Part shown: positions 27,123-35,742 of the stretch, one piece after another
Layout: every line of letters starts with the position of its first letter
How positions within the stretch are numbered: the first letter of the stretch is position 1
From: Planomicrobium sp. CPCC 101110
GTDB taxonomy: Bacteria > Bacillota > Bacilli > Bacillales_A > Planococcaceae
NCBI RefSeq assembly: GCF_007859395.1
Contig: NZ_VOHD01000006.1
Span: 124,001 to 188,000, forward strand
Length of the DNA stretch: 64,000 bases
Direction of reading: 5' to 3'
Translations under genes and position numbers: made by a program
The notes under the pieces: generated by a model
Told to the model about the DNA's origin: nothing
Database searches by the model: none
The model's input: the letters and a program-made list of their open reading frames with translations, nothing else

Positions 27123-28595
27123 ATTTCTTCCGATTGGTGGATTTCTGTTCAATGGTGGAATACCGTCAGCAATATCATTTTGTTAGCGAATACCGCATTG
27201 GCTTTTTTCATCCTCTTTTTTGAACAAAAACGTGCGACTTCCATTTGGGCGTGGGTTCTCCTTTTGTTTTTCCTGCCGGTAGCCGGCCTGATCTTATACT
27301 TGTTTTTCGGCCTGCCGCACAGGAAAAACAAAGGAAAGCAGTCTTCTGTCTATTCCAATCAAAACATGCAAAAAACATCACGGCAACAACTGCAGGAAAT
27401 AGATCGAGGCGCTTTTACGGATTTGCCGGAAGCGGTGAAGGCCTTCAGGCAAACTGTCCGGATGAATCTGAAAACCGCGACAGCACCGCTATCTGCCAAC
27501 AACAGCCTGGATATCTACACTGACGGCAAATTAAAATTCGATTCGTTGTTCAAAGACATTGAAGCCGCCGCAGACCATATCCATCTTCAATATTACATTG
27601 TGAGAGACGATGGGATTGGCGGGCAATTGATCGGCCGGCTGACCGAGAAAGCAAAGCAAGGAGTCAAAGTCTGTGTTCTTTATGACGACATTGGCTCAAA
27701 GTCATTGTCGAAATCATTCTTTTCCGCCTTTTTTAAAGCGGGAGGAAAAGCGGCTGCTTCGCTACCTTCAAGAATCCCTATGGGCAATCCGCGCGTCAAT
27801 TACCGGAACCATAGGAAAATTGCTGTTATAGACGGCAAAGTGGGGTATGTCGGCGGCTTTAATGTTGGAGACGAATATCTCGGGGAAAAGGGGAAATTCG
27901 GTTACTGGCGAGATACCCATATCAGGATTGAAGGAGATGCTGTCCATTCCCTGCAAAATCAATTTTTGTCCGACTGGAATATGGCTTGTGAAAAGAATCA
28001 GTTAAAATATGCCGAGAACTTTTTCCCGGCCAGTCCCGGCTTTGAAGGCATATCGATGCAAGTGGTCGGAAGCGGCCCGGATGAAAAAATAGATCAGATC
28101 AAAAACGGTTTTTTAAAAATGATTTCCCGCGCAGAGAACTCTGTTTATATACAGACTCCTTATTTTATTCCGGATCCATCAATTTTAGATGCGCTATGCA
28201 CCGCTTCGCTTAGCGGAGTGGATGTCAGAATCATGATCCCGAACAAATCCGACCATTTATTTGTCCATACCGCAAGTTTGTCATTCGTCGAAGAGCTGTT
28301 ATCAGCTGGTGTCAAAGCATACGAATATGAAAATGGATTTTTGCATGCTAAAACAGTGGTGATAGACAGTAAAGCATTTTCTATTGGTTCTGCGAACATG
28401 GATATACGAAGTTTTTCGTTGAATTACGAAACGAATATTTTTGCATTTGATGAAAAAGCAGCTGAAGAAATGGTCCGGATTTTCCTTCAGGACGTAGAAT
28501 TGTCGGGGGAGTTGACGCTGGATGAGTTCAAAGGCCGTTCGTTTTACGAGTATGCCAAACAGCGAATAGCAAAACTTGTTGCCCCTATTTTATAG
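27123..28595 (+). CDS. cls: Cardiolipin synthase, probable ATT start
   Basis: Cardiolipin synthase joins two phosphatidylglycerols in the membrane. Two TM helices at the N-terminus are followed by two phospholipase-D HKD motifs (NHRKIAVIDGKVGYVGGFN and FLHAKTVVIDSKAFSIGSAN). In frame upstream of the first hydrophobic helix the only codons before the stop at 27102 that could start are ATT 27123, ATT 27141 and TTG 27180. Only ATT 27123 has a good site (AAAGGAG, 9 bases away), and the extra residues ISSDWWISVQWWNTVSNIIL complete the first TM helix as in other Cls proteins. The TTG 27180 start would cut that helix. Confidence 0.85.
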   Translation: MSSDWWISVQWWNTVSNIILLANTALAFFILFFEQKRATSIWAWVLLLFFLPVAGLILYLFFGLPHRKNKGKQSSVYSNQNMQKTSRQQLQEIDRGAFTDLPEAVKAFRQTVRMNLKTATAPLSANNSLDIYTDGKLKFDSLFKDIEAAADHIHLQYYIVRDDGIGGQLIGRLTEKAKQGVKVCVLYDDIGSKSLSKSFFSAFFKAGGKAAASLPSRIPMGNPRVNYRNHRKIAVIDGKVGYVGGFNVGDEYLGEKGKFGYWRDTHIRIEGDAVHSLQNQFLSDWNMACEKNQLKYAENFFPASPGFEGISMQVVGSGPDEKIDQIKNGFLKMISRAENSVYIQTPYFIPDPSILDALCTASLSGVDVRIMIPNKSDHLFVHTASLSFVEELLSAGVKAYEYENGFLHAKTVVIDSKAFSIGSANMDIRSFSLNYETNIFAFDEKAAEEMVRIFLQDVELSGELTLDEFKGRSFYEYAKQRIAKLVAPIL

Positions 28596-28614
28596 CCCGG
28601 ACCATGTATTTAGG

Positions 28615-28649
28615 AAAAAGAGGCCTTTCAACAGAAAGGCCTCTTTTTT
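28615..28649 (+). terminator. Terminator after cls
   Basis: A perfect 15-bp stem AAAAAGAGGCCTTTC / GAAAGGCCTCTTTTT with an AACA loop. Confidence 0.95.
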
Positions 28650-28932
28650 ATATAGTGAAACAAGCCGTGGCAGATGCAGTTGAATGAGGCCTTGCATGCA
28701 CAGCACGATTAGCATATCTATTCAGTCAAGTACCGATCGTTTACTGAAACAGGAAAAATCTTAGGTTTGTATTAAAAAAATTTAGCAGGTTGGCTGGACA
28801 GCAAAACTTCGCATAAAAACTGTGTGTTAATATTCAGAAAAGTACGGAAAATAAAAAACACCATGATAATATGAAATTAAATATGGAGACAAAAGAGATT
28901 TTGATCCTACTGTGGATAAAGGAGGGAGTCAA

Positions 28933-29613
28933 TTGCCAAAAATTCTGGTGGTTGACGATGAAGCGCATATTCGGGAGCTTGTACGGCTGTATCTTGAAGA
29001 TGAAGGCTTTGAGGTTATTGAAAAATCGAATGGAGAAGATGCATTGGCATACGCAGAGAACCAGCCGGTTGATTTGGCGATTATTGATATCATGATGCCG
29101 AAGGTGGATGGCTGGGAATTGTGCAGTGGACTGCGTGAGCTGGATGAGATGCCGATACTGATGATTACTGCAAAAGGAGAAGCACAAGACAGGATAAAGG
29201 GGTTCAAGCTGGGAACTGATGATTATCTGGTGAAACCATTTGATCCAGTGGAATTGGTATTAAGGGTCAAAGCTTTGTTAAAACGTTACCGCCTTAATGC
29301 ATCCAATGTCATCAGGCTCGGATCTATCGTGCTGGACCGCAAAACATACCAGGTTATTTACACAGATGGCAAACGGGTGACCATTCCAATGAAGGAATTC
29401 GAACTGCTGTATAAGTTGGGGAGCTACACAAACCAATTGTTTACGCGGGACCATCTCATCGAGCAAATATGGGGGTTGGATTATGAAGGTGATGAGCGGA
29501 CGGTTGATGTTCATATCAAACGGCTCCGGGAACGGTTTGCCGGACACGAATCGGATTTTAAAATAGTGACAATCCGCGGCCTTGGCTATCGTCTGGAGGT
29601 GTATCAGGATTAA
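28933..29613 (+). CDS. OmpR-family response regulator
   Basis: Start is TTG 28933, six bases after AAAGGAGGG. The 226-residue protein has a receiver domain with the acidic pair Asp8/Asp9, phosphoacceptor Asp52 (IIDIMMPKVDG), Thr79 and Lys101 (VKPFDP), then a winged-helix output domain (from about 128) ending VDVHIKRLRERF and IRGLGYRLE. Its stop overlaps the kinase start. It is a good candidate to drive the two matching promoters at 30998 and 31362. Confidence 0.93.
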   Translation: MPKILVVDDEAHIRELVRLYLEDEGFEVIEKSNGEDALAYAENQPVDLAIIDIMMPKVDGWELCSGLRELDEMPILMITAKGEAQDRIKGFKLGTDDYLVKPFDPVELVLRVKALLKRYRLNASNVIRLGSIVLDRKTYQVIYTDGKRVTIPMKEFELLYKLGSYTNQLFTRDHLIEQIWGLDYEGDERTVDVHIKRLRERFAGHESDFKIVTIRGLGYRLEVYQD

Positions 29614-30955
29614 ATCACTTTATACACGCATTGTCGTCATTTTCGTCAGTATTGTTATGTTAAGCCTAGTTATTGCCTATATCGGAACCAATATGATGTA
29701 CCAAGGGCGGATCCACGATGAAGTACGGAATATCTTGATCGAAAATGCCGAGAAGGTGATTGAAATTTACCGTACTACCAATGCGGATAACGCGCACTCT
29801 TATATGGAGGCTTTTAACGGAACTGCCGGAACCCGCCTTCAGCTCTACAATCTGGAAGGTGATGCGCTTCTGGACAGTAAAATGGATGTAAGCAATTCCG
29901 ATATTGAAACGGTGCTTGCCGGTGGGATCTCGGATAATCTCCATGACAGGGACAGCCATTATCCGATTGTAGGAATACCTTTCCAGGATGAAAGCGAGCA
30001 ATATGCGCTATTTTTAACGGTGGAGCCAAATGCAGTTGAAGCGGAAATCATGGATTCCATTCATATCATGTATATTGTCATTTTATTTTTTGGAAGCTTA
30101 TTGATCATCTTTGCTGCCCGCTATGTGGTACATCCGCTTATCAAACTGACAGAAGCGACGAAGAAGATGGCGCATGGCAATTTTGACGTTGTCCTTCCCA
30201 CCAAGCGGAGAGACGAAATTGGCATATTGAGTGCAAGTTTCAATGAGATGTCGCGGGAGCTCCAGCAATTCGACCAAATGCGCCAAGAGTTTGTAGCCAA
30301 CGTTTCCCATGAAATCCAGTCGCCGTTGACATCAATATCCGGATTTTCAAAAGCGTTAAAGCAAAAACAGATAAGTGAAGAAAAAAGAATCAGTTACTTG
30401 AACATTATCGAGCAGGAAAGCGACCGCTTGTCGCGTTTAGGCAGAAATCTGCTTCGGCTGTCCCATTTGCAGCATTCCCAGCATCAATTGAAATTGACGG
30501 TTTTCCGGTTGGACGAACAATTGCGCGACGTTATCATTAGTTCCGAACCGCAATGGTCTGTAAAGGATTTAGCTTTAAACATCCAGTTGGAGGCGGCTGT
30601 GATTGAAGCGGATGCTGACCAGCTCAAACAAGTATGGACAAATCTCCTAAACAACAGCATTAAATTTACGCCTGCACATGGGGAAATCAGCATCAAAGCT
30701 TCATCCGGCTATAACTCGATCTCCATATCGTTTGCCGATAGCGGTATGGGAATCCCTTTAGAAGAACGGAAGGATATTTTCAAACCCTTCTATAAAGTGA
30801 ATAGATCCCGTGACGCGGCTGTAAAAGGAAACGGCCTCGGCTTGTCGATCGTAAAACAAATCGTCGATTTGCACCATGGGAAAATCCATGTTTCAGAAGG
30901 GCCAAAGGGCGGGGCGAAATTCACAGTTGTGTTGCCTGTACAGTGGAATAACTAA
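29609..30955 (+). CDS. Sensor histidine kinase, probable ATT start
   Basis: The protein has TM1 at 8-28, an extracellular sensor of about 120 residues, TM2 at 151-171, HAMP at 172-222, HisKA with His234 (NVSHEIQSPL) and an HATPase (NNSIKFTP, DSGMGI, GNGLGLS). The frame can only be extended to a TTG at 29582 without a ribosome binding site. ATT 29609 lies 8 bases after GGAGGT, overlaps the regulator stop (ATTAA, like the usual ATGA), and gives the expected family start (M)KSLYTRIVV. It pairs with the upstream regulator. Confidence 0.88.
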   Translation: MKSLYTRIVVIFVSIVMLSLVIAYIGTNMMYQGRIHDEVRNILIENAEKVIEIYRTTNADNAHSYMEAFNGTAGTRLQLYNLEGDALLDSKMDVSNSDIETVLAGGISDNLHDRDSHYPIVGIPFQDESEQYALFLTVEPNAVEAEIMDSIHIMYIVILFFGSLLIIFAARYVVHPLIKLTEATKKMAHGNFDVVLPTKRRDEIGILSASFNEMSRELQQFDQMRQEFVANVSHEIQSPLTSISGFSKALKQKQISEEKRISYLNIIEQESDRLSRLGRNLLRLSHLQHSQHQLKLTVFRLDEQLRDVIISSEPQWSVKDLALNIQLEAAVIEADADQLKQVWTNLLNNSIKFTPAHGEISIKASSGYNSISISFADSGMGIPLEERKDIFKPFYKVNRSRDAAVKGNGLGLSIVKQIVDLHHGKIHVSEGPKGGAKFTVVLPVQWNN

Positions 30956-30958
30956 GAA

Positions 30959-30989
30959 GAGAAAGGGCTCCGGCCCTTTCTCTTTTTTT
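30959..30989 (+). terminator. Terminator after the two-component system
   Basis: A perfect 10-bp stem GAGAAAGGGC / GCCCTTTCTC with a TCCG tetraloop and seven T. Confidence 0.95.
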
Positions 30990-30997
30990 GTTCACGA

Positions 30998-31029
30998 TTC
31001 ATACTGAGTTCATATTTGCCGATTATAGT
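30998..31029 (+). promoter_or_regulatory. Response-regulator-type promoter of the small membrane gene
   Basis: TTCA repeats at 30998 and 31009 (11 bases apart, one helical turn) end 11 bases before a -10 TATAGT (31024-31029); there is no good -35. This is typical of OmpR-family activated promoters. The same arrangement recurs at 31362-31393. Confidence 0.65.
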
Positions 31030-31063
31030 GGCTTCAATAGAACAAATCCAAAGGGGAACAGGT

Positions 31064-31303
31064 ATGAATGCTAGACGGATTATAATTTTGTCGCTCATTC
31101 TTTCCAGCTTGATAGCCTTGATCGAAATGGAAGTGATAGTTCGAAGGATCCTTTCCATCTTCGCCCTGCTTGCTATCCTTTATGCGTTTTTCATTCTTTT
31201 AAAAGATTCCGCACTCTCCTGGAGCGGAATCCTCAGCATAACTGTATTTGCCGCTTTTTCTTTTTTGTTGATGGTCCTTACTTGGATGGAGGTGGGATGG
31301 TAG
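31064..31303 (+). CDS. Small membrane protein downstream of the two-component system
   Basis: A 79-residue protein with three hydrophobic segments and a short positive N-terminus (MNARRIIIL). ATG 31064 has AAGGGG 8 bases upstream; the frame from 31016 lacks a site. It lies between the two-component system and the exporter under its own copy of the shared promoter. No family recognised; an accessory to the stress response or exporter is a guess. Confidence 0.65.
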   Translation: MNARRIIILSLILSSLIALIEMEVIVRRILSIFALLAILYAFFILLKDSALSWSGILSITVFAAFSFLLMVLTWMEVGW

Positions 31304-31361
31304 CATGTGTAGTTTTACATGAAACAACGCAAATTTAAAGTTTTGCTATTTCTCCCTAAAG

Positions 31362-31393
31362 TTCATATTCAGTTCACAATGAGATTTTATAGT
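31362..31393 (+). promoter_or_regulatory. Response-regulator-type promoter of the YknXYZ-like operon
   Basis: TTCA at 31362 and 31373, again 11 bases apart, and TATAGT at 31388-31393, again 11 bases after the second repeat. The spacing and sequence match the promoter at 30998. Confidence 0.65.
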
Positions 31394-31424
31394 AAGGCTA
31401 CAACAAACACAGGAGGGCAAGAAA

Positions 31425-32297
31425 ATGAACAAAAAGCAGAAGAACAAAAGCAAAAAGAAGCTGGTGGTTTGGAGTTTTGCCGGAATTTTGGTCGCAGCGT
31501 TAGCAGTTGCCGCTGTTTTCATGCCAAAGGGGACAGGGGCTTTCCAAGAAGCGGTTGCTGAAACAGGAGATATTGCCACTTTTTATAGTTTTGCCGGAGT
31601 GATTGAAGCTAAGAACAGGGAAACTGTAATGAGCGAAAAAGCGATGCAGATCAGTGAGATCCAAGTGAAAGAAGGAGACAAGGTCAAAACAGGAGATGTT
31701 TTATTGATGACGGCAATGGGAGAAGAAATAAAGGCGTCAGTGGATGGGGAAATTTCAAAAGTCCTAGTGGAGAAAAACGCGGAATTGATGTCTGGCATAG
31801 AGTTGCTTGAAATTGTTGACTATTCCGATTTGCAGGCAAATGTTAAAGTCGATGAATATAGTTTGAAATTCCTGGAAGAAGGCCGGAAAGTCAATGTCAC
31901 AATTAATGCGCTGGATAAAGAAATAGCAGGCTCCATATCGGAACTTTCAAAAGAAGCGGCAAACGAAAATGGCATATCTTATTTTACAGCGACTATCGAC
32001 CTTGCAAAAGATGAAGAACTGCGAATAGGAATGAGTGCGGAAGCGAAAATATTAAAAGAAGAAGCAAAAAAAGTGACAACTTTGCCGATAAAAGTGATCC
32101 AATTTGACAGCAGCGACAAACCTTATGTGCTGTTGCCGTCAGAACAGAGTTTGCCTACTAAGAAATATATTTCGACAGGGATCAATGATGGGACGGTAGT
32201 TGAAATCAAAAGCGGTATTTCTGCCGGGGATAGCGTAATGTATACAGACAACGAGGAAGCGCAGGCGGCAGCTTCTATGCGGGGAGAGGAACAATAA
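31425..32297 (+). CDS. Exporter adaptor (HlyD/RND membrane-fusion type, YknX-like)
   Basis: A 290-residue protein with a single N-terminal TM anchor (LVVWSFAGILVAALAVAAVF), a biotinyl-lipoyl-like hairpin domain and beta-barrel. In Gram-positives such adaptors, like YknX, work with a MacB-type ABC transporter. An AGGAGGG site precedes the ATG; the stop overlaps the ATPase start by one base. With the next two genes it forms a YknXYZ-like export operon under the matching promoter at 31362. Confidence 0.88.
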   Translation: MNKKQKNKSKKKLVVWSFAGILVAALAVAAVFMPKGTGAFQEAVAETGDIATFYSFAGVIEAKNRETVMSEKAMQISEIQVKEGDKVKTGDVLLMTAMGEEIKASVDGEISKVLVEKNAELMSGIELLEIVDYSDLQANVKVDEYSLKFLEEGRKVNVTINALDKEIAGSISELSKEAANENGISYFTATIDLAKDEELRIGMSAEAKILKEEAKKVTTLPIKVIQFDSSDKPYVLLPSEQSLPTKKYISTGINDGTVVEIKSGISAGDSVMYTDNEEAQAAASMRGEEQ

Positions 32298-32980
32298 TGG
32301 CCGGGCAAATACTAAATATGCAAAACATCAGCAAATCGTATTTCCTGGGGGATGAGGAACAAGTTGTACTCCAAAACGTCAGCCTGACTGTCAAAAAAGG
32401 GGACTTTATCGCAATTTTAGGTCCGTCGGGTTCCGGAAAATCCACTTTGATGAACATGATCGGCTGCCTTGATTCACCTTCGAGCGGTGATTACAGCTTA
32501 TCGGGTCAAAAAGTCGATGAGCTGGATGAAAGCGAACTGGCAGCAATCCGCAACAAGGAAATCGGCTTTGTTTTCCAGCAATTTCAATTGTTGCCTCGTT
32601 TAAGTGCCAGGCAAAATGTAGAGTTGCCGCTTATTTATGCGGGGATTTCTGAAAAGGACCGAAAAAAGCGGGCAGAGGAAATGTTAGAAAGAGTGGGATT
32701 AGCGGAAAAAATGGACAACCGACCAAATCAGCTTTCCGGCGGACAGCAACAGCGGGTGGCGATTGCCCGTGCGATGGTCACAGAGCCCACTATACTTCTG
32801 GCCGATGAACCGACTGGAGCTCTCGACCAAAGAACGGGGCAGCAAATCATGGAGCTTTTTCATGAAATCAATAAGGAAGGGAAATCGATTATTATGATTA
32901 CGCATGACCAGGATATCGCGAGAAATGCGGACCGCATTGTCCATATTCTCGACGGCCGGCTGAGAGAGGAGCATGCCTGA
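32297..32980 (+). CDS. ABC exporter ATPase (MacB/LolD type, YknY-like)
   Basis: A 227-residue ATPase with Walker [10 protein letters not shown] (42-50), Q-loop [12 protein letters not shown], signature LSGGQQQR, Walker [12 protein letters not shown] and the H-loop (ITHD). The [20 protein letters not shown] segment marks the MacB/LolD subfamily. It overlaps both neighbours by one base each, so the three genes are translationally coupled. Confidence 0.93.
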   Translation: MAGQILNMQNISKSYFLGDEEQVVLQNVSLTVKKGDFIAILGPSGSGKSTLMNMIGCLDSPSSGDYSLSGQKVDELDESELAAIRNKEIGFVFQQFQLLPRLSARQNVELPLIYAGISEKDRKKRAEEMLERVGLAEKMDNRPNQLSGGQQQRVAIARAMVTEPTILLADEPTGALDQRTGQQIMELFHEINKEGKSIIMITHDQDIARNADRIVHILDGRLREEHA

Positions 32981-34152
32981 TGTTCAAGGAAAACCTGAAA
33001 ATGAGCTGGACGAATGTCATCCATCATAAAATGCGTTCGGCATTGACAATTCTCGGAATTGTCATCGGAGTCGGTTCCATCATCGCGCTCATCACTATCG
33101 TCAAAGGGGCCACCAGTGAAATGACGGGTGAATTCGCTTCTTTTGGCGCTGATAAAATCACTGTATCCGTTATGGGGACACCGTTGAAACAAGGACTTCT
33201 GGACAGCGATATCCAGAGGCTTTCGGAGATTGAAAATATTGCAGGCGTTTCCCCTACTGTTTCTGGTGTTGCATCTGTCGCTGCTGATGGAATTGAAAAA
33301 AAAGATATAACTGTACAAGGGAAAAGCGATGTGTATTTTTCAAAAACAGAAGACCTTCTGGATACGGGGCGCGGCATCAACCTTTTGGATATCGAGAGTG
33401 AAAACAAAGTGGGTCTCATTGGATCCGCAATAGCCAAAGACTTGTTTTTTGGTGAAGATCCGATCGGCCAGAAGCTGGTGATTGGAGGAGTCAGCTTTAC
33501 CATAATCGGCACATTGCAAGAATCAAACTCTTTTTCAGGCAGTTCTACAAACGATGCGGTAATTGTGCCCTATACCGCATCGATGAAATTGCTGGGTACA
33601 GGATATATTAAAAATGTAGATGTTTATATGGCTGATGCGGAAGAATCCCAAAAAATCACGAGTGATATTGAAGCTGCTTTGAATGAAGCGTTCAACTATA
33701 ACGAAGAAGGCTTTTCCGTCATGAATATGCAAGACATGTTAGCATCCATCAATCAGATGACGACTATGCTTTCTCTCATGCTCGGCGGCATTGCTTCCAT
33801 TTCACTTATAGTGGGGGGCATCGGAATTATGAACATGATGCTTGTCTCTGTGACGGAGCGGACCACTGAAATCGGATTGAGGAAAGCGCTGGGCGCGGAA
33901 CCGAGAAGAATCCAACAGCAATTCTTGCTCGAAGCGGTATTTCTGTCATCAATCGGCGGGATTCTGGGCTTGCTGAGCGGCACATTGCTTTCCTTTACTG
34001 TGTGTTCACTGATTGGCGTCAGCTTCTCCTTGTCTTTTTCAACGGTTTTGCTGGCGCTTGGCTTCTCCACAGTGATCGGAATCGTATTCGGGATTGCGCC
34101 CGCAAGAAAAGCATCAAAGTTGCACCCGATCGATGCTTTAAGAAGTGTTTGA
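32980..34152 (+). CDS. ABC exporter permease (MacB type, YknZ-like)
   Basis: A 390-residue permease with the MacB layout: TM1 at about 20-42, a large extracellular MacB_PCD domain, then three TM helices in an FtsX domain with IGGIGIMNMMLVSVTERT-type sequence and RKALGAEPRRI. Such systems export peptides or drugs; B. subtilis YknWXYZ protects against the SdpC toxin. The actual substrate here is unknown. Confidence 0.92.
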   Translation: MFKENLKMSWTNVIHHKMRSALTILGIVIGVGSIIALITIVKGATSEMTGEFASFGADKITVSVMGTPLKQGLLDSDIQRLSEIENIAGVSPTVSGVASVAADGIEKKDITVQGKSDVYFSKTEDLLDTGRGINLLDIESENKVGLIGSAIAKDLFFGEDPIGQKLVIGGVSFTIIGTLQESNSFSGSSTNDAVIVPYTASMKLLGTGYIKNVDVYMADAEESQKITSDIEAALNEAFNYNEEGFSVMNMQDMLASINQMTTMLSLMLGGIASISLIVGGIGIMNMMLVSVTERTTEIGLRKALGAEPRRIQQQFLLEAVFLSSIGGILGLLSGTLLSFTVCSLIGVSFSLSFSTVLLALGFSTVIGIVFGIAPARKASKLHPIDALRSV

Positions 34153-34193
34153 ACACTTTGCAGATATCCAAAGCAAATGGAGAGTGATGGAGA

Positions 34194-34712
34194 ATGAATG
34201 ATTTTCTCGTGCATTGGGCAACCTTCCTGTTTATGGTCGGTCTTCTTTTATCATTGCCACTCGGAGCCGTCTTTTACTTGAATAATCCGCATGTAAAGCA
34301 ATTTTTCACGAATGCGAGAAAGTTGAAAGCAGCGCACTTGGATTTTATCTTGCAGGCTTTTTCAATCGGACTGGTCCTTTTGGTGGAGCTGGCTACTCTG
34401 GCAAAGCTACCGTTGTACGCTGTCATTCCGCTCGCTTTCGGCACCTTTTGCAACCCGTTTATTTTCCTGCTTGAAGCCACGCCTTTATACCAGACAGGAT
34501 TTACTAAAACCCTTTATAGAGTGCTTCGTGCAGCTAGTCCAACCGCTTTGTTTTTCGCCTGGTCAGCACTGGCATTTCAACTGATGCCAGCTTTTGTCTC
34601 ATGGCTGCTGCTGGCTTTCATGCTCTTATTGGTTACTGCGTTTTTAATCACTCGATTGAAAACCAAAGAAGAGGGTGGAGAGAAAATTGCTTCTTCAAAA
34701 ACCAGCATTTGA
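34194..34712 (+). CDS. Membrane protein of unknown function
   Basis: A 172-residue protein with five hydrophobic segments and a charged C-terminal tail (RLKTKEEGGEK). It follows the permease by about 40 bases with a GGAG site and ends at the operon terminator, so it is probably co-transcribed with the exporter. No family is recognised. Confidence 0.7.
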   Translation: MNDFLVHWATFLFMVGLLLSLPLGAVFYLNNPHVKQFFTNARKLKAAHLDFILQAFSIGLVLLVELATLAKLPLYAVIPLAFGTFCNPFIFLLEATPLYQTGFTKTLYRVLRAASPTALFFAWSALAFQLMPAFVSWLLLAFMLLLVTAFLITRLKTKEEGGEKIASSKTSI

Positions 34713-34728
34713 ATACCCCTTTGAAAGG

Positions 34729-34757
34729 AGTGTGCCCATAAAATGGGCACACTTTTT
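34729..34757 (+). terminator. Terminator of the exporter operon
   Basis: A perfect 11-bp stem AGTGTGCCCAT / ATGGGCACACT and five T. Confidence 0.93.
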
Positions 34758-34839
34758 GTTCTGTCTTTTCATCTGCCCGGAAATCTTGCCGGTTATGCTA
34801 CAATTATCTCAATCAAAACGTTACTGGGGAGGCTGAACA

Positions 34840-35709
34840 ATGAGCCGGTTGACCGACAATGCGATTCAGTTCGCAGCTATCAAGCATGCTGGGCAGGTGC
34901 GCAAATCGACAAATATACCTTACATCACTCATCCATTTGCAGTGGCAATGATGCTGCAAGCCGAAAGGCAACCGGAAGAAGTGGTTGCGGCAGGGCTGCT
35001 GCACGACACATTGGAAGACACTGACACAACAAAAGAGGAATTGCTGGAATTGTTCGGGGAGAAAGTCTATCGCTTGGTCCGTGCTGCATCTGAACCGGAC
35101 AAGGCGCTTCCTTGGGAAGAACGGAAACAGCATACGGTGGATGCGCTTGATGGACGTTCAAAAGAAGAACTCGCCCTGATATTGGCAGACAAATTACATA
35201 ACTTGCGTTCAATTCAGCAGGATGTCAACAAAAACGGCGATGCAGTATGGTCACGCTTCAATCGCGGGAAACGGGATCAATCGTGGTATTACATGAGTAT
35301 CGTTGAAGCGTTGAAAGACAGAAATGAAGATGTTCCTTTTTTGCGGGAGTTTGAAAGGGAAGTATACCTCTTGTTTGTAGGTATTGAAAAAATGACCAAC
35401 CGGGACATCGGGCTTTTGTTTCAGTGCGCCTATGTAGTGGATGATTTTGAATATGCTGCATTGAAAAATCGGGGGATCGAACAATTCGCAGAAGAGGTTG
35501 CCGCCAGCAGTCGGAATGTATACAGCAATCGGAACTATGGCGCTGTAAAGCCGCTGTGGAATTTTTTGCACAGAAAGGGCATTGAATTCGACTGGAATAC
35601 GGAAGGGCCATTTCGGATTTTGGCTTTTTTGAGTGAGTTGAAGCACCGGCTGGCCTGGCCGGATGAAGTGTTTTTCAAGTATTTTTTAAAGAACCGCAAA
35701 AACCTTTGA
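34840..35709 (+). CDS. HD-domain phosphohydrolase (SpoT/MESH1-like) with extra C-terminal domain
   Basis: A 289-residue protein. The first 150 residues match the HD hydrolase of the RelA/SpoT/MESH1 group with metal ligands His31 (THP), His55/Asp56 (LLHDTLEDT) and Asp117 (ADKLHNLRS). MESH1-like enzymes cleave (p)ppGpp or NADPH. There is no synthetase, TGS or ACT domain; instead about 110 unrecognised residues follow (from DIGLLFQCAYVVDDFEY). A GGGGAGG site precedes the ATG. The macro-domain gene begins 34 bases later. Confidence 0.8.
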   Translation: MSRLTDNAIQFAAIKHAGQVRKSTNIPYITHPFAVAMMLQAERQPEEVVAAGLLHDTLEDTDTTKEELLELFGEKVYRLVRAASEPDKALPWEERKQHTVDALDGRSKEELALILADKLHNLRSIQQDVNKNGDAVWSRFNRGKRDQSWYYMSIVEALKDRNEDVPFLREFEREVYLLFVGIEKMTNRDIGLLFQCAYVVDDFEYAALKNRGIEQFAEEVAASSRNVYSNRNYGAVKPLWNFLHRKGIEFDWNTEGPFRILAFLSELKHRLAWPDEVFFKYFLKNRKNL

Positions 35710-35742
35710 CAAGAAAAATCGAATCAGAAGGAGCCAACTCTC

